Of a DNA stretch of 64,000 bases, positions 12,699 to 25,515 are shown piece by piece (position 1 is the stretch's first letter; each line of letters opens with the position of its first letter). A program made the translations under genes and the position numbers. The notes under the pieces were generated by a model. It was not told the origin of the DNA. It searched no databases and saw nothing but the letters and a program-made list of their open reading frames with translations. This stretch comes from Branchiostoma floridae (Eukaryota > Chordata > Leptocardii > Amphioxiformes > Branchiostomatidae): the NCBI RefSeq assembly GCF_000003815.2, contig NW_023365788.1, positions 334,643-398,642 on the forward strand, in the 5' to 3' direction.

Positions 12699-13023
12699 CT
12701 CTCCAAGCAGAGGTTGGTGGAAAAAATCCTGGCCTTTTCCTTGCATCCGTTTTTTTCATCGACCGAACTATTGATAAAAAACGAATTTATTTTATTTATT
12801 TATTTGTTAGGATTCTCCATATACAATGACAATGGAGGGTATGGCGAAACAAGTGTCAAAGGTCATCTCTTCAAAGCCGCCATACACACATGTTCGCACA
12901 TGTTTACACACGGCGGGGTTATACCGCCCCTTACGGGGTGACATACCCTTTCGCTGGCTAATTACATCCAAACGAATGAAAGGAAAGGGTCGCGATTTTT
13001 TTCACCAACCTCTGCTTGGAGAG
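12699..13023. mobile_element. MITE family C, full copy
   Basis: 325 bp with inverted ends CTCTCCAAGCAGAGGTTGGT and ACCAACCTCTGCTTGGAGAG, flanked by TA on both sides. A TA target duplication fits Tc1/mariner-type mobilisation. Confidence 0.85.
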
Positions 13024-14346
13024 TAACTCCTTCCCCATTCCTTCATTTTCCTTTCATCCTTCCTAGCTTTCTTTCCTTGTTCATAAATTTCTTCACAAGT
13101 TAAAGTCACAAAGCATCACGAGAGAACCAACACTAATCAATGACACCGTGCGTCTTTGATATATAAACATGATAATTAACATACCATTTGGCCACACACG
13201 TGTCCATGACTACTAGGCTAAATATTTTTCTATATTTACCTTCATTTGGATTCAGGTTGAAATATCAGTAAGAGGGAATTATAGATTGGATACATCGTTT
13301 ATTTCTTCTCTTTTTAATTGACAGTGGTACTATGGTCTCTATTACAATAAGAAAATATGTGTATTACAGATAGTAAACTGCAAATAACCATAATAAACTT
13401 ATAATAAAACTATGGAGAATGGCAAGTACGGAGTTAAAAACACTTGGCATAGAATACTGCTAGGTTATACATGTAATTTGTTCTCACGTTTTGGTTGTTG
13501 TTGTTTTTTTTAAATTCTTGCCTGTCCCTTTTTGATACAAACTATAATTACATACGACATCAGAGATCTGCTTATTTGTCATTCATGTCTTTATTTCTAT
13601 AGCTGTTGGAGATTGAGATTAAGCAAATCCTATAGAATAGACACTGGAACACCAAAGGCAACTGCGGTATGCAATGCCATAATATGTGTAAAGCAAACTC
13701 CGCTATCCGAGCTGTGACAAGCCCCGGATGTTGGGCGGGCCTTTATAAGTGCGATTTAATCTGGCTACCAAGGCCGCACTTATGTTAAATCTCCTGTGAG
13801 CTTAACAATATAGATTTTTCCCTTAAATCGGACCATCTGTTATTCCGATGGCTGAAAAGTGAGTTCCTACTTATGGAGGGTTTAGATGCGAGAAGGATAT
13901 GATAATGCAAAATATTCAAAGATTTATGACTAAAAGTTTGATCTTTTTGTAAATATTAAGAAAAAACAACTAAGGTGACTAAACATTTTGAGTTCGTGTC
14001 AAATAAATATGATCGTATAGAGGCGTCTTCTTATGAGTTTCACAGCTGACTGAGCTGTTTTCTTATTGGCCAAGCTTCTAAGATAAATACATTGACAATT
14101 TTTTTATTACATGCATGATTTGTGGGTCTTAGATCTTTTTAATAAGGTGTTGTCTTTATGTTTCCTTCTTTTCACAGATTCCACAACCCAATTCATAAAT
14201 GATTCACAGATTGCATGATTTTCTACCAAAATTTTTAACCACTATTTAAGACAATATATATGTAAGAACTAAACAATATATTTAAGAACTGAGCACATGT
14301 CTACATGTTCACAGAAGTATGTGCAGTACTGCTATTGGCTGACTGT

Positions 14347-14522
14347 TTAGCCACTTGGCTGGCAGTTGATCTCGGTGCCAATCCACTTTCCGTTTACCAT
14401 ACTGCACCTCAACAAAGTGTCTCCTGACTTCTTTTCGTAACCATCATCACATCTGTATACGCACTCCTTCTTAGAACACTCCTTCTTGGTCGCGTTGAGG
14501 ATATTTGGCGCAGGCGGGCATT
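14347..14522 (-). CDS. Gene 2 exon 5: sushi domain 3 and stop
   Basis: The acceptor ccatag|AATGCCC is phase 1. The domain reads ECPPAPNILNATKKECSKKE through GKWIGTEINC, followed by QPSG and TAA at 14347-14349. Confidence 0.85.
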
Positions 14523-17500
14523 CTATGGAAAAAAGTACAACGAGTTGTTTCATAATAGTTAAGACTACCCTGCTGCTATCTTCGAGAGTTCAAGTGCCCG
14601 TTAAATTCACCTAGGTCATGTGTCCTCGCAAACAGATGATGCCAAAGATCATTTAAAAGTGCAAGGATGTTTAAAAAGTCAACAAGTGAAGGTGAGCTAA
14701 GTATAACCTGGTCTAGATGATCTGGCACGATATTATATGACCAACCGATATTATGGTCGATGGTCAATTGAATTCTGAGGAAACATGACGAATAGAACAT
14801 CCGATATGCTATTTTCTGGTTTTATGTTGATAATGCAATAGAACAAGACAAAAATTTAGGTACCTACATATTATCAGAATTATCTTTACGAAAGTACATA
14901 CCATCTTGAGGTCGTTTGGATTTACGTATAGTGGGGCTTTGCATGGTGGGATAGGGGGCAGCCAGTTACTTAAATAAAGATAAAATCAAATCACTTTATG
15001 GGCTACAAGGGTCTTATTAGATAAATGATCGAATTATCTCGACTTTCAAGTTTTTCACAAACTGCATAAGCATTTTGGTAAACTGGTCTTGATTGTATAT
15101 GAGGAGATTTCTAAAATATCCAACAAACACATCCGAGAAAATAGCTATATAATAATAAAAACATGTGAACCTGGTCGGCAGTTGATGTTCCTGCCACTCC
15201 AAGATCTGTCCGAGGTACAGGTCCTGATGGTGTCACCTGACTTGTGTCCGTATCCACTCTTACACTGGTACCTGCACTTCTCACCAATCACGTAGGGGGC
15301 GCTGCAATCCGTCATGTTGGCATTACGAACTCGTGGTGGGCGACAGCCTACATAAGTTGGGAATGAGACGTATCTAGTCAAGTATACAATAAAGTGACCT
15401 CCCCCGGGATGTGTTTGTACATGTACGCGCAGCGGTTTTCCTAAACGGTCGTCGCTATCTCAACCTGTCGCAGGGCCGCATCGCTAAAGCTTAAGGGCAC
15501 AACCTAACGTAAGTGCAACTGCGTGGTGTCTACGTGCTAAAAGGGGGCAATCATTTGGGATCTGTTAATGGTAAGCAACGCCTCCGAATGAAATCGTACG
15601 AAATGCAACTGATTTGGGAGCACGCTGATCAATACGCCGTACAACTTCTTTCTCTGCTGCGGATTCGCTCCTTGTACGAGCCAGTACGGGTGACGCGCGT
15701 GCCCCGTATGGCGATTAAGGACACCGTAGGTACGCAGCACTTGTCAGTAGGGCCTGCATCCGGTAACGTGGCAATCGCACACCTACACCTTGCGCAACCG
15801 TGCGAGTGACGTGCGTTGATACGTAATCCCTCCCTGCTCTTGGCATTCCTTTCCCATGTTTTCAGAAAAACTTGGCTTAGATGTGACCTCCCAAAATAAC
15901 GTACGGACAAAAAGCACGTACGGCGGGATGTGCCCTTAGCTTAACAGTTCGGCAAATACAACCGTTTCCTATGATTTATATGGACAAACAAGAAGCACCT
16001 GATTAAAGCAACAATTGAACTACCAAATGTAAACAGTATTGTAACTAGAGTTCGGGGACCTCATACCTCCATGAAATATTTATTGCTTTTTTGTGGATGG
16101 TATGTATGTTTATAGTCGGTTGTATTTGAGAGTAATGGTTATAAATGTTATTGGAAAGTAGTGGTGTATTTATCTAATGACACAGAGGATGTCCATCTGA
16201 TTAGTAATTATCAAAATGTGACACTTAATTGTGTAATGTGCGTTTAAGAGGTCGACGGCCTATGGTAGCGTGGTGTTCCTTAAGCTTGATGTTTGGCATT
16301 TAAACTGTCTAAGGTTGTCAGCATTATTGAGGTTCGACTATGTGCCTCAGAGCGGTGTGGTGGGAGGAAGTTGGGAAACTCAGAAAGAAGAAGGGATGTG
16401 GCCAACTTTAGTCAGATGGTGATTTGATTTTCCACCAATATGTCATAACATCAACTGTTCACACGGTACAAAAATGAGATGCACACTTTCCTCTGATAGC
16501 CCTACATCAACTGTAAGATGAAAACTTGGCGCCAACCCCGTCTGCTAAAAAACAGTACCATTGGCTACGAAAGAGACAACTAACAACTGTCCCTTATCGT
16601 AANNNNNNNNNNNNNNNNNNNNNNNNNNNNNNNNNNNNNNNNNNNNNNNNNNNNNNNNNNNNNNNNNNNNNNNNNNNNNNNNNNNNNNNNNNNNNNNNNN
16701 NNAAGCTTTACCGTTAAATGTACCTCAACTTCTTACAAGTATACTTACGCTTCACATCTCCATGATATCCTAAGCAGACATAAATAAAACTAATTATCAT
16801 ATTAAAAAAAACTCGGGGTTCCCCAAACAGCTGTCATACAAATCACCTAACTATCTGCTTGGAGCTAAGCCCATTAACAAACACTTAAAGCACGACGCCT
16901 GTTCCAATATATCGCAGATATAGGGGGGATTTCTGATATTATTACATCGATTATAACGACAGATACGGCGCCCAAAATCACATCGATTCGAGCTTTCATC
17001 ACAGCCCACCAACACAACAAGTATGAAACCAATCCATCCAGCCGTTCTTGAGTAATTTTGTACACAGACAGAGACACATAACAGAAAATATAACCTCCAT
17101 GACATTTCATGGAGGTAACTACTGTGACAACTGTTACAAATATTTCAAACAGTCCTAAGCAGACATAAATAAAACTACTGGGGGTTCCCCAAACAGCTGT
17201 CACCTCACTATCTGCTTGCAGCTAAGCCCATTAACAAACACATACAGCACGATGCCTGTACCAATATATCTCAAATATACGGGTGATTTCTGATATTATT
17301 ACATCGATTATAACGACAGATACGGCTCCCAAGATCTCATCGATTCGAGCTTTCATCACACCCCACCAACACAACAAGTATGAAACCAATCCATCCAGCC
17401 GTTCTTGAGTAAATATCTACACAGACAGAGACACATAACAGAAAATATAACCTCCATTCCATGACATTTCATGGAGGTAATAAATTGTAAAAAGCAAAAC

Positions 17501-18697
17501 ATATTTGATCATAGAAAACAATCATCCATAAAGAAATCATATTGTTTGCGGGGTGGCTAAGATGTTTGATACTTTAATATTATCAATTACGAACATGCGA
17601 AATGTCAGACTAATCCAATAAATTGTTTTTTGTTTTGTTTTTAGGTGCGAAGACACGGTGCTAGTCGAACACCTCAACTCTAATTCCTTATACCCCCTTT
17701 CCACTAGGACGGCGCTCTCGCCGCGCCCTCTGTGAGACCTCAAATTTGACGGATCGCTCGACGAATTGTATAGGAGAAAACGAATATTTTAATGCTGTGT
17801 GTTTTGTTATCTTGACAGTCACACTTTTTTTTTATTTTGTACAATATAAATATTCCCAGTATGAAATGGAAGATTACACATACGTGTCTTAGGTCGCAGT
17901 GAGAGCGTAGCGCGATCGCCGTCTAGCGGAAAGGGGCCTTACCAACTACACCTAGGAACAACTTGGTGTGTGTTTGGGGGGGGGGGGGGGGGCTGCTGGC
18001 GTGTAGATACACTTATTGATAATAAGATACAGAAATTACAAGGAACAAGGCCATGAACTTTATGAAGTAGAGTTGAATACCGGTACATTGCGCAGGTACG
18101 AAACCGTTTTTTTTTTCTGGCTTGAGTGGTCCGAAAAATATGATCTGGAAGAAATCGGTGGACTGGTTGTTGGCGCCGGCGTATCAGGAAAAGATCAGCT
18201 ATATGATCATGGATTCACACGTTTTGGTCGGTCGAAGAAAATGACAGTTAAATCTCTAGAATAGAGGTTACATTCATTTCGACCACAATTTACTGTCAGC
18301 TAGCCTTGCAAGATTTCAAAACGCTCATGGGATTCGACTACACGGCATATTTCTTTGTAGCGAAATGGATCTTTGTTTCGAAAGTTTTGAAATGTCCATT
18401 CACCTGAATCAGGCCCAGGTTCAGATTTTCTGGAAGTCCGGATCTGAATTTTCAGTACCGGTTCCCATCCCTTGTATGAATACATTCATGATGAATTCAA
18501 AGGCATGCCATGAGCTTTCCACCTTGTAATTTCGTAAAAAACTCTCGAAAAAGCACTAAAATAACTTCCCTATTATAATTTTTGCACAACATAGCAGGCG
18601 CATACAACTAGCTAACATCTAGGTATATCATTAATTTTTGACACATTTCGCAGTTTCATTCCAGCACATGGAATGGTTTACAATAGATCATTGTTCC

Positions 18698-18749
<52 letters not shown>

Positions 18750-21700
18750 CCTCAAGTAGTCATTAAGTCATATTTTATCAAGTGTGAATTTTATGTACAT
18801 TATATAGATTGTATATGTTCCTATGTGTCAAGGTTTTGTCTTGTTATGTTTGTTGATAAGGACCACGGGAATAGTAGCTACAATGTACTTGTCTATTGTT
18901 AAGCTAATTGTGGATCTGAATAAAGTCAGCCAAAGTCAAAAGTTTTCTTACCTGTGCAGACCAAAGAATTAGCACTCCAAGTTTTGCTGGACAGGCAAGT
19001 GATGTTCCGTGAGTCTCCAACACTAGAGGCGTAACCCTCCTCACATGTAAAGGTGCACTTAGTGCCTGGCAGATAGGGGGCACTGCACCCGCTCATGGCG
19101 CTGTTTTTACCGGGCTGAGGTGCCTGACATGCCGACTCCAACAGGAGTTGGTTACGCTGAGCAATCGCTGTTGGTGAGATATAAACGTTCTTAGAATCAT
19201 TAGATAAACAAAAGTTGAAGTTATTTTTTTTCGATGGCGCGTACTTAAACTGCTGTTTCGGCATAGTCATAGTATGCTATTTCTCATGTCATTCTATCTT
19301 TCTCTAAAGCTAAGGGCACAACCCGCCGTACGTTCAAATACGTGCTGTCTACGTGCCAAAACGTGGGAAATCTTTTGGGATCCGTAAGTAGTAAGTACCG
19401 CCTCCGTACGAACTCGTAGGGAATCCCACGGATTTTGGAGCACGCAGACACACCGTAGAACTTTACGTGCAGGCAAAACTTTGTGTGCCATCGGGCTGCG
19501 GATTGCCCCCCATCCCCCCACCCCCCCGTACGTGCCAGTACGGGCGACGCGCCTGCCCCTGCCCTGTACAGGCTGAACGTTCTCAGAAAACGTGGCGGAA
19601 GTGGCCACCCCCCCCAAAACGCAAGGACAAATTGCACGTACGGCGGGTTGTGCCCTTAGCTTTAGCTTAACGTTTTGAGAGTTAAGGTACCACAGAAGAT
19701 CTGTCAACAAGTTTTATCTCCTCGTTTTTTTCTTATTGCAATATTCTTTTACTTAGTCGGACCAGTCCCTTCTCTGATAGAGTCAATTCTACATTACTAT
19801 TTAGTATTAAAGAGGGTATTTCTTGCCTTTTGTTCTAACATTTCAAAAATCTTTGTAACAATCTAAATATGATGATAAGAAACTGTTTAGAACTATCTAT
19901 AATCATGTGTGATTTTCTAAATAATTTCTACAGTATTCATACACGTTAGAAACATTTTTTACATCAAATACATTTCATTTCTGTTAGTTTCTAAACTGTT
20001 TCAACATAGATTCATCATTTGTAATCCCATGTTCGAACATTGCAACAACAGTGGGCTGGGAAGGGGGCAATTCACACATCCCTGCCAAGTACAGGAAATT
20101 GTGTCTGTCTGCCACCTTTTCACAAAAGATCCACCAGTGTCTACTGAAGAAAATCTAGAAATACAAGACCCAAAAAAGAACCAGCTAAGCAGCTTTGTTT
20201 ACGGAGGCAATAAAGGATTTTATAGAGGGAAACGATTACGCAAATTGTTAGAATATATTCGAACAATGACAAAAGCACATAGATGTTTTAGCACATAGGT
20301 CCTTTAGATTGTCGAAAACATTAGTTCTGTGTTGTTGATAGGTAGGGCAGTATAATGATTCTATAGGCTCGTTCTCATTTAAATGTCGAAATGCTGTCGC
20401 CTGACTTTACGACTTGATATGGAGCAAATTATCGACAATATCACTGGTTCCTTCATTTTTCCACAACCCCTGTAATGTTTTACAAAAGATGCACATCAAC
20501 ATTCGTATTGGTTGATGGCTTAGAAGATTATTATAGCCACGGGGGGGATTTCACCCCCTGAAAAATGGCTGTCGCCTGAGAAGAAACGAAGAATTCAAAT
20601 AGTAGCCAAAAATGTAACAATTCAGTTTCCAGAATGATAGTTCGGTAGGTGAAACCAGCTGACCAGGACGTCTGACCGATCACGTCAGATCGCTACTGTC
20701 ACTGATCTTGGAGGCTTTGTGAGGTGGTTTATGCCTGTCGCCAGATTCTGTAACAAACGTTACCACCATGGGTACGATGGTTGCCACGGTTATATTGTCC
20801 AAGTATAAGACTAGAAATGACCGTTTTTGTGACGCTGTACAGTTTTTCTGGCTTTCTAAAGAAACAAGAAAGTGTTGTTGTCTGTCATTTGTATCCCACC
20901 TTGCTTAACAAAATGTTGTACAGAAATGACTGTAACAAACGTTACCATTGTTCGACGCTGTCCAAGCTTCCTATTTGACCTGGTGTAAAAAGCTGCCCTT
21001 TTTTTAAATATTCCTAGGGACGTCCACTTATACCTAAATGATGTAGTCAATAGGGTAAATCCTGTCGAAGGGTAAAGTCTACTGTTGTAACAAACGTTAC
21101 CGGTAACGTTTGTTACTTGCCCTGTAATGCATTACCAATGGGACCGAAAATAATAAGTGGCCATTTTTTTGCCTATGGTTAAAAGAGGATTTTTCCTAAA
21201 CAACCACGTAGTTTTCACTGAAAATAAAGCCGATTTATTTTTCGACCAAAAAAATGCCATTTTCGACATTTCAATGAGAACGAGTGTATAACCTATTGGA
21301 GTGGCCTTGGGGTGTGTCTTGCTACGTCAGGAGAGTTGAGTAAAAATGATAAGGAAAGATAACACGTTATGCTCTGAATAAGTCCAGTAAAGCACATACC
21401 ATCCTGAAGTGTACTGTTCAGATGAAGCAGTTTGTTTTTCACCTCTTGGAGTGCACGTCGTATGTCATTAATTTTCGTCTCCTGATTCTCAGCCCAGTCG
21501 CTGGTTGGCAAACCAGGAAAGTATCGAGCAGGAATGTTCCAACGCCTTGAAAAAATGGAAAATTATTGTTGTGTTGTATTGTTAGTTTGGAGTGTTTTCC
21601 AAAACAATCATAAAATATTCGCATTCTATCATGATTATGTAATAAATTTATATTGCAAATGGCACAAATTATGCCTTTTGCTGCAGTATGCCAAGACTTT

Positions 21701-22988
21701 TCGCTATAAAGAGCTAATAAAATACTGATTGCAATACATTATAGGTCACCCCCCCCCCCTACCGAAATATACACAGGTCAGGAAAATCTTTTTTATTTTA
21801 TTTTATCATTTTTATAGGATAAGGTCCATTGGATCCCGAATCTTGTTGATGCTTATTGATGGCATTCTTATTCATAATTATCAAGATTTATAAACATTTT
21901 GGTGGTGACGTAACCGAGAACATAATTGTCTACCGCCATTCTTACTAAATTTATTATTCATTTTCTCCCCAAATGTAGGAAAAGACATAGAACATATTGT
22001 TAACAAAAAGATAAAATTAGTAGAATTAAAGCCATGGACTTTTATCTGATATTTATCCTTTGGATAATCAAATGGCAATATTTTTTGTTAATATCAGCAT
22101 TTTTAAAAACACATTAACCTATTTTTTTTGCAAAATGAAGCAATCAGAACAATGAAAGTGCAGAGCAATACAAACAATAAATAATCCAAATATTACATAA
22201 CCTGAATCAACAAAACATCTCTATACCCTAACCATACAGGCCACTAAATTACATCTGGATGTTCAATTCAAGAACAACAGAAACAACAGTTCATTATTTG
22301 TGGAGCGAGTTTAAAACATAATTATTCTGAAGCTGCCATAATAACAGCGAACATAATATTTTGTTTTCAAGTTGGACAATTCCTACATCTTTTTTAGTTT
22401 GTGCCAAGTCACTGACGTTATGTACGCGTAAATTCATAAAATCCCTCTTTCATTTTTTTCTGTGACATGTGCATATGTTGATTATAAACGAACGATCCAA
22501 AAATACGTTGTTAACGCTGCGGATCTCTAAAAATCTCCAAAAAGAAATAATCCATTACCGCTAACGTCTAAAACGCACATTTTATTAAACTTTCATAAAA
22601 CTCGGATGCCTTAGTTTTTCAAATAAAATTTCATTACATAGATTTATTATTTTTGAGTGTTTCGAATAACTATTTCAACCTTCCCTACAGATAATTGGAA
22701 TCCAATAAAACGCCTACATGTAAAATTCCCAAATTCTGTAGAAGTACTAAAACTCAATCAAAACATGTATTCTGTAAATCTCTGTCCATTCCTGCAGAGA
22801 AACGAAAAAGGTAAAAGACACTGAGATAGACAAATGAGTGTATACACTTACTCGAGATAAAAAATAAGGCTACCATTGGATGCCACCATGCTTTCGGGAA
22901 GGTTGGGAGCTTCAGCTTGTGCCCATTCTGAGACAGTACCCAAGATGAAGACTAGAAAGATAACTTTAAAATAACGGTTTGATTTCAT
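14347..22988 (-). CDS. Gene 2: secreted coiled-coil protein with three sushi (CCP) domains, 283 aa
   Basis: Exons are 22852-22988, 21400-21545, 18952-19167, 15171-15347 and 14347-14522 on the minus strand; phases 2, 1, 1, 1 agree and the total is 284 codons. Residues 1-25 form a signal peptide (MKSNRYFKVIFLVFILGTVS). Residues about 58-92 are a heptad-like helix (ENQETKINDIRRALQEVKNK), a likely oligomerisation coiled coil with an NST glycosylation site. Three sushi domains follow at about residues 107-165, 167-224 and 226-282, each with six cysteines instead of the usual four, the arrangement of selectin-type CCP modules, and each ending in W...C. No membrane anchor follows, so I infer a secreted, probably multimeric recognition or complement-like protein. 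An in-frame ATG five codons upstream (23003) is an alternative start. A possible AATAAA lies at 14103-14108. Confidence 0.82.
15171..15347 (-). CDS. Gene 2 exon 4: sushi domain 2
   Basis: This symmetric 1-1 exon of 177 bp reads CRPPRVRNANMTDCSAPYVI through RSWSGRNINCRP. It is closely related to sushi 1 (shared CSAPY), suggesting duplication of a single exon. Confidence 0.87.
15487..15942. mobile_element. MITE family A, copy 2
   Basis: Terminal inverted repeats AAGCTTAAGGGCACAACC and GTGCCCTTAGCTT; 456 bp, the longest copy. It lies in a gene 2 intron. Confidence 0.8.
16603..16702. other. Assembly gap, 100 N
   Basis: A round 100 suggests a placeholder of unknown true size, in a gene 2 intron. 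Confidence 1.
16768..17480. repeat. Tandem duplication of a 385-bp unit
   Basis: Unit 1 16768-17152 and unit 2 17153-17480 both start TCCTAAGCAGACATAAATAA and end CATTTCATGGAGGTAA, about 90% alike by eye. They contain CCTCCATG...CATGGAGG and GTTCTTGAGTAA...CACAGACAGAGACACATAAC, features of the family at 33680-34440. Confidence 0.85.
17691..17940. mobile_element. MITE with CCCTTTCC-CTAG ends
   Basis: TACCCCCTTTCCACTAGGAC on the left and GTCTAGCGGAAAGGGGCC on the right form inverted ends of about 20 bp. It lies in a gene 2 intron. Confidence 0.65.
18077..18473. mobile_element. MITE family B, copy 2 (degenerate)
   Basis: TACCGGTAC...CGAAACCG on the left and TTTTCAGTACCGGTTCCCAT on the right. 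The interior is diverged; the left boundary is uncertain. Confidence 0.6.
18702..18748. repeat. TA dinucleotide repeat
   Basis: About 23 TA units in a gene 2 intron. Confidence 0.95.
18952..19167 (-). CDS. Gene 2 exon 3: sushi domain 1
   Basis: This is a symmetric 1-1 exon. The domain runs from ACQAPQPGKNSAMSGCSAPY to TWSANSLVCTG, with six cysteines. The donor ACAG|GTAAGA is strong. Confidence 0.87.
19307..19662. mobile_element. MITE family A, copy 3
   Basis: It has well-kept ends: AAGCTAAGGGCACAACCCGC and GGCGGGTTGTGCCCTTAGCT; 356 bp. It lies in the gene 2 intron between coiled coil and sushi 1. Confidence 0.85.
20367..21286. mobile_element. 920-bp non-autonomous element with internal palindromes
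   Basis: Inverted ends CTCGTTCTCATTTAAATGTC and GACATTTCAATGAGAACGAG. Inside, GTAACAAACGTTACC occurs three times and once more inverted, forming the 30-bp palindrome at 21087-21116. No coding frame of note. It lies in a gene 2 intron. Confidence 0.75.
21400..21545 (-). CDS. Gene 2 exon 2: coiled coil
   Basis: The acceptor is tttcaag|GCGTTGG in phase 2 and the donor GGATG|GTATGTG in phase 1. It encodes RWNIPARYFPGLPTSDWAEN and then a Leu/Lys/Glu-rich amphipathic helix. A palindromic transposon ends 114 bp downstream (21286). Confidence 0.75.
22852..22988 (-). CDS. Gene 2 exon 1: signal peptide
   Basis: ATG at 22986-22988 starts a hydrophobic leader followed by EWAQAEAPNLPES. The donor CTCGA|GTAAGTG is strong and leaves phase 2. 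Confidence 0.75.
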
Positions 22989-25484
22989 CGTGCAAGATTT
23001 CATTCTATAGGCAAGAAGTCCGTTAGCTTCCAAATTATTCAGAAAAATGAGGCAGACTGATTAAATTGTATGTTTTGCTTGCAACTTTTACATTTTACAT
23101 GACTCAGTTTATCAAAGAAAAAATCAAAAAGAAGACTTGTTATTAGTCACGCAAATCAAACAATTTTCGCCTTATATGTGCCGGGTTCCATCTTGATGCC
23201 ATTGAATAAAACGAAGTTATTAAAGACCTCAGTACTATGCTGTATGAGTCTGATAATGCACAATGATACCTTCAAATTGTAAAGTCCTCGAGTAGAAAAA
23301 AATAGTTCTACAGCGAAGTTTTAAAGAGTTGATAGAGTGGACGTATAAGTATGGCAATATTTCAATTTCTCCAGTAATATCTTCTAACAGTTATTCACTA
23401 TCCAGTGCAATTGTTCGCGTCCTCTCATACTCAAAATGTGCTGTGTTATGATCTGTAAACAAAAGACTTTGAAATATTGAAATATTGGCCAAAAGTAATT
23501 TTACATGTTACAGAGGGTTTAAACTGAAACTTGATAATGCGTGGTCGTCATAAACGCCCAGTAGCTGAACATCCGACTATTGAAAAGAGAATTTTAAAGA
23601 TCACTACAAAGGTAATATTTTCGCAAACACGAAGAATGTTTTCCCTGGAGCCTTTTTTATTTCAGAATATTATAGAATAGAAGAAAAGCTAGTACTTAGA
23701 TGGCGCCCGATATAGGCAATGCTGCCGGGTTGATCACGGCGTTGCAATTTCAGAGAAAAAAAAAGAAAACCTAAGAAAAATACAGATTATGCCCCCCCCC
23801 CTCACACACACAATCAAGCCTAAGAACTTGACTGAGAACCTAATAATAACGCTTAACAAATTTCAAACTTTCTCTTTTCTTATTATGTCCTTTCCTTTGA
23901 ATCATACATTTACATCATGAATTGCAAGGATCTTGTATATTCAATTTTGCTCGCTGTAACGCACCTGTTTGCCCGAAATAACCCCATGTATTCATAACAA
24001 CACCACTGTTTGACGTTATGTGTAAATAACTGCCGCTCACTTATATAACTTTGTGTTTTTGCGTGACACAAAATTTCCAAATGTGGTTCACAAAAATGTA
24101 GGATATTGCCAACATCCTGTCTACGCTGTTTTGTTTGCCCACAAGGTTATCACCTTTAAATTACCGCCAATATGCAAACTGACATTTCTTGACTACTGTA
24201 TTTGACAGATGGAAAAATATGGTTACAGAAATGATTTATTGCAAATGTCTAAAGGGGTTATCTTGCGGGACTGCTGCATTTTGTCGGTGTCCTACTGCAT
24301 TACATCTGTGTTATCATTGACACATTAAGAATCTCGTGCAAAACGTAAGACTGAAAAGAAAAAGAAAAAGATACAAGAAACAAAATTCTACTGCAATACC
24401 AAGGTACCCTTGACCTTTGTCTTCCCAACATTTACCCACATAACGAATACCATCGTAAACCATCCATAGGTTTTTTAGTTATGCTGACTACCAAAATTCG
24501 GAAACACCTAGTATTCCTACCAAAGAAATGTCCCTCTGTAATGACGGCAGTACCAGGTGGGTGGCATTGCTGGACAAAATTGTTCACTCCAAACCAGAGG
24601 TTCGTTTGGCCTTCACCTTTCGAAAACTTTGATTTTAACAAGTGTATAAAAACTCCTGCAGATTCATTTGGTAAAGAACATATCCAAACGGTTTGTTACC
24701 ACTTTGTGAACCAGAAGTTTTGAAAACTGTAGCTAACTCTCCGACTGCCTGAAAAACAATCTAAAGACGGATACGTGACACTTGGTACATGACATATTTA
24801 ATGACCCGGAACATGTACTATGCGAAAACACAAACAAGGAAACATGGCGTCGGCATGGCTGTGTCACATAAAGGTTGACAACGCGAATCAATCACGCGGC
24901 GTAGGATGCCAGAAATGCATCAAATTGCATCACTGACTCTCGAACTATTTGACAATATTTCCTACTATGAGTAACTAGAGCACCATTTCTACATTCTAAT
25001 ATTAGAATGCAGTTCAGTGACTGGATTCGTAGTAGTATGAACCAAATGGTAAATATAAATATTAAATAACGATGAATTATGATTCATCTAGACTGCCGCT
25101 TCCAATAGTTGCTAGATAAATAAATGTTTACAGATGATTCAATGTCTACAACTGGGTAACATGCGGAGATCACTTCCGGACGTTGTCAGTGACATCTATA
25201 GAAGGTGGAAGATGACAGAACATACACACAAACACGTTAATATACACCAACATGCTAACATGATTTGAGTGTGACAACGTAGCATCCTTCACAGATGTCT
25301 CTGGGGCCTTGGCGAAAGTTTTTTTGCTGGTCTGGACGTCGATTCGCGATTTTTATCCGGGAATACGACGGGAAAAGAAAATATACCGGGAGGCATTTTT
25401 CCTTTCCCGGCATATTTTCCTTTCCCGTCGTCCCGGATGAAAATTGCGCATCGACGTCCAGCGTAGCCACTCCCCCCCCCCCCC

Positions 25485-25515
<31 letters not shown>

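Noticed and set aside
12514-12941. Phe/Ser/Pro-rich plus-strand frames resembling a secreted peptide
   Set aside because: They run through a pyrimidine-rich stretch into MITE C; composition explains the hydrophobicity.
19284-19710. Overlapping 117- and 138-codon minus-strand frames
   Set aside because: They lie within MITE A copy 3, and similar frames recur in the other copies.
24432-24723. Plus- and minus-strand frames in the divergent region
   Set aside because: No domain, no splice consensus that extends them, and base composition like the flanks.
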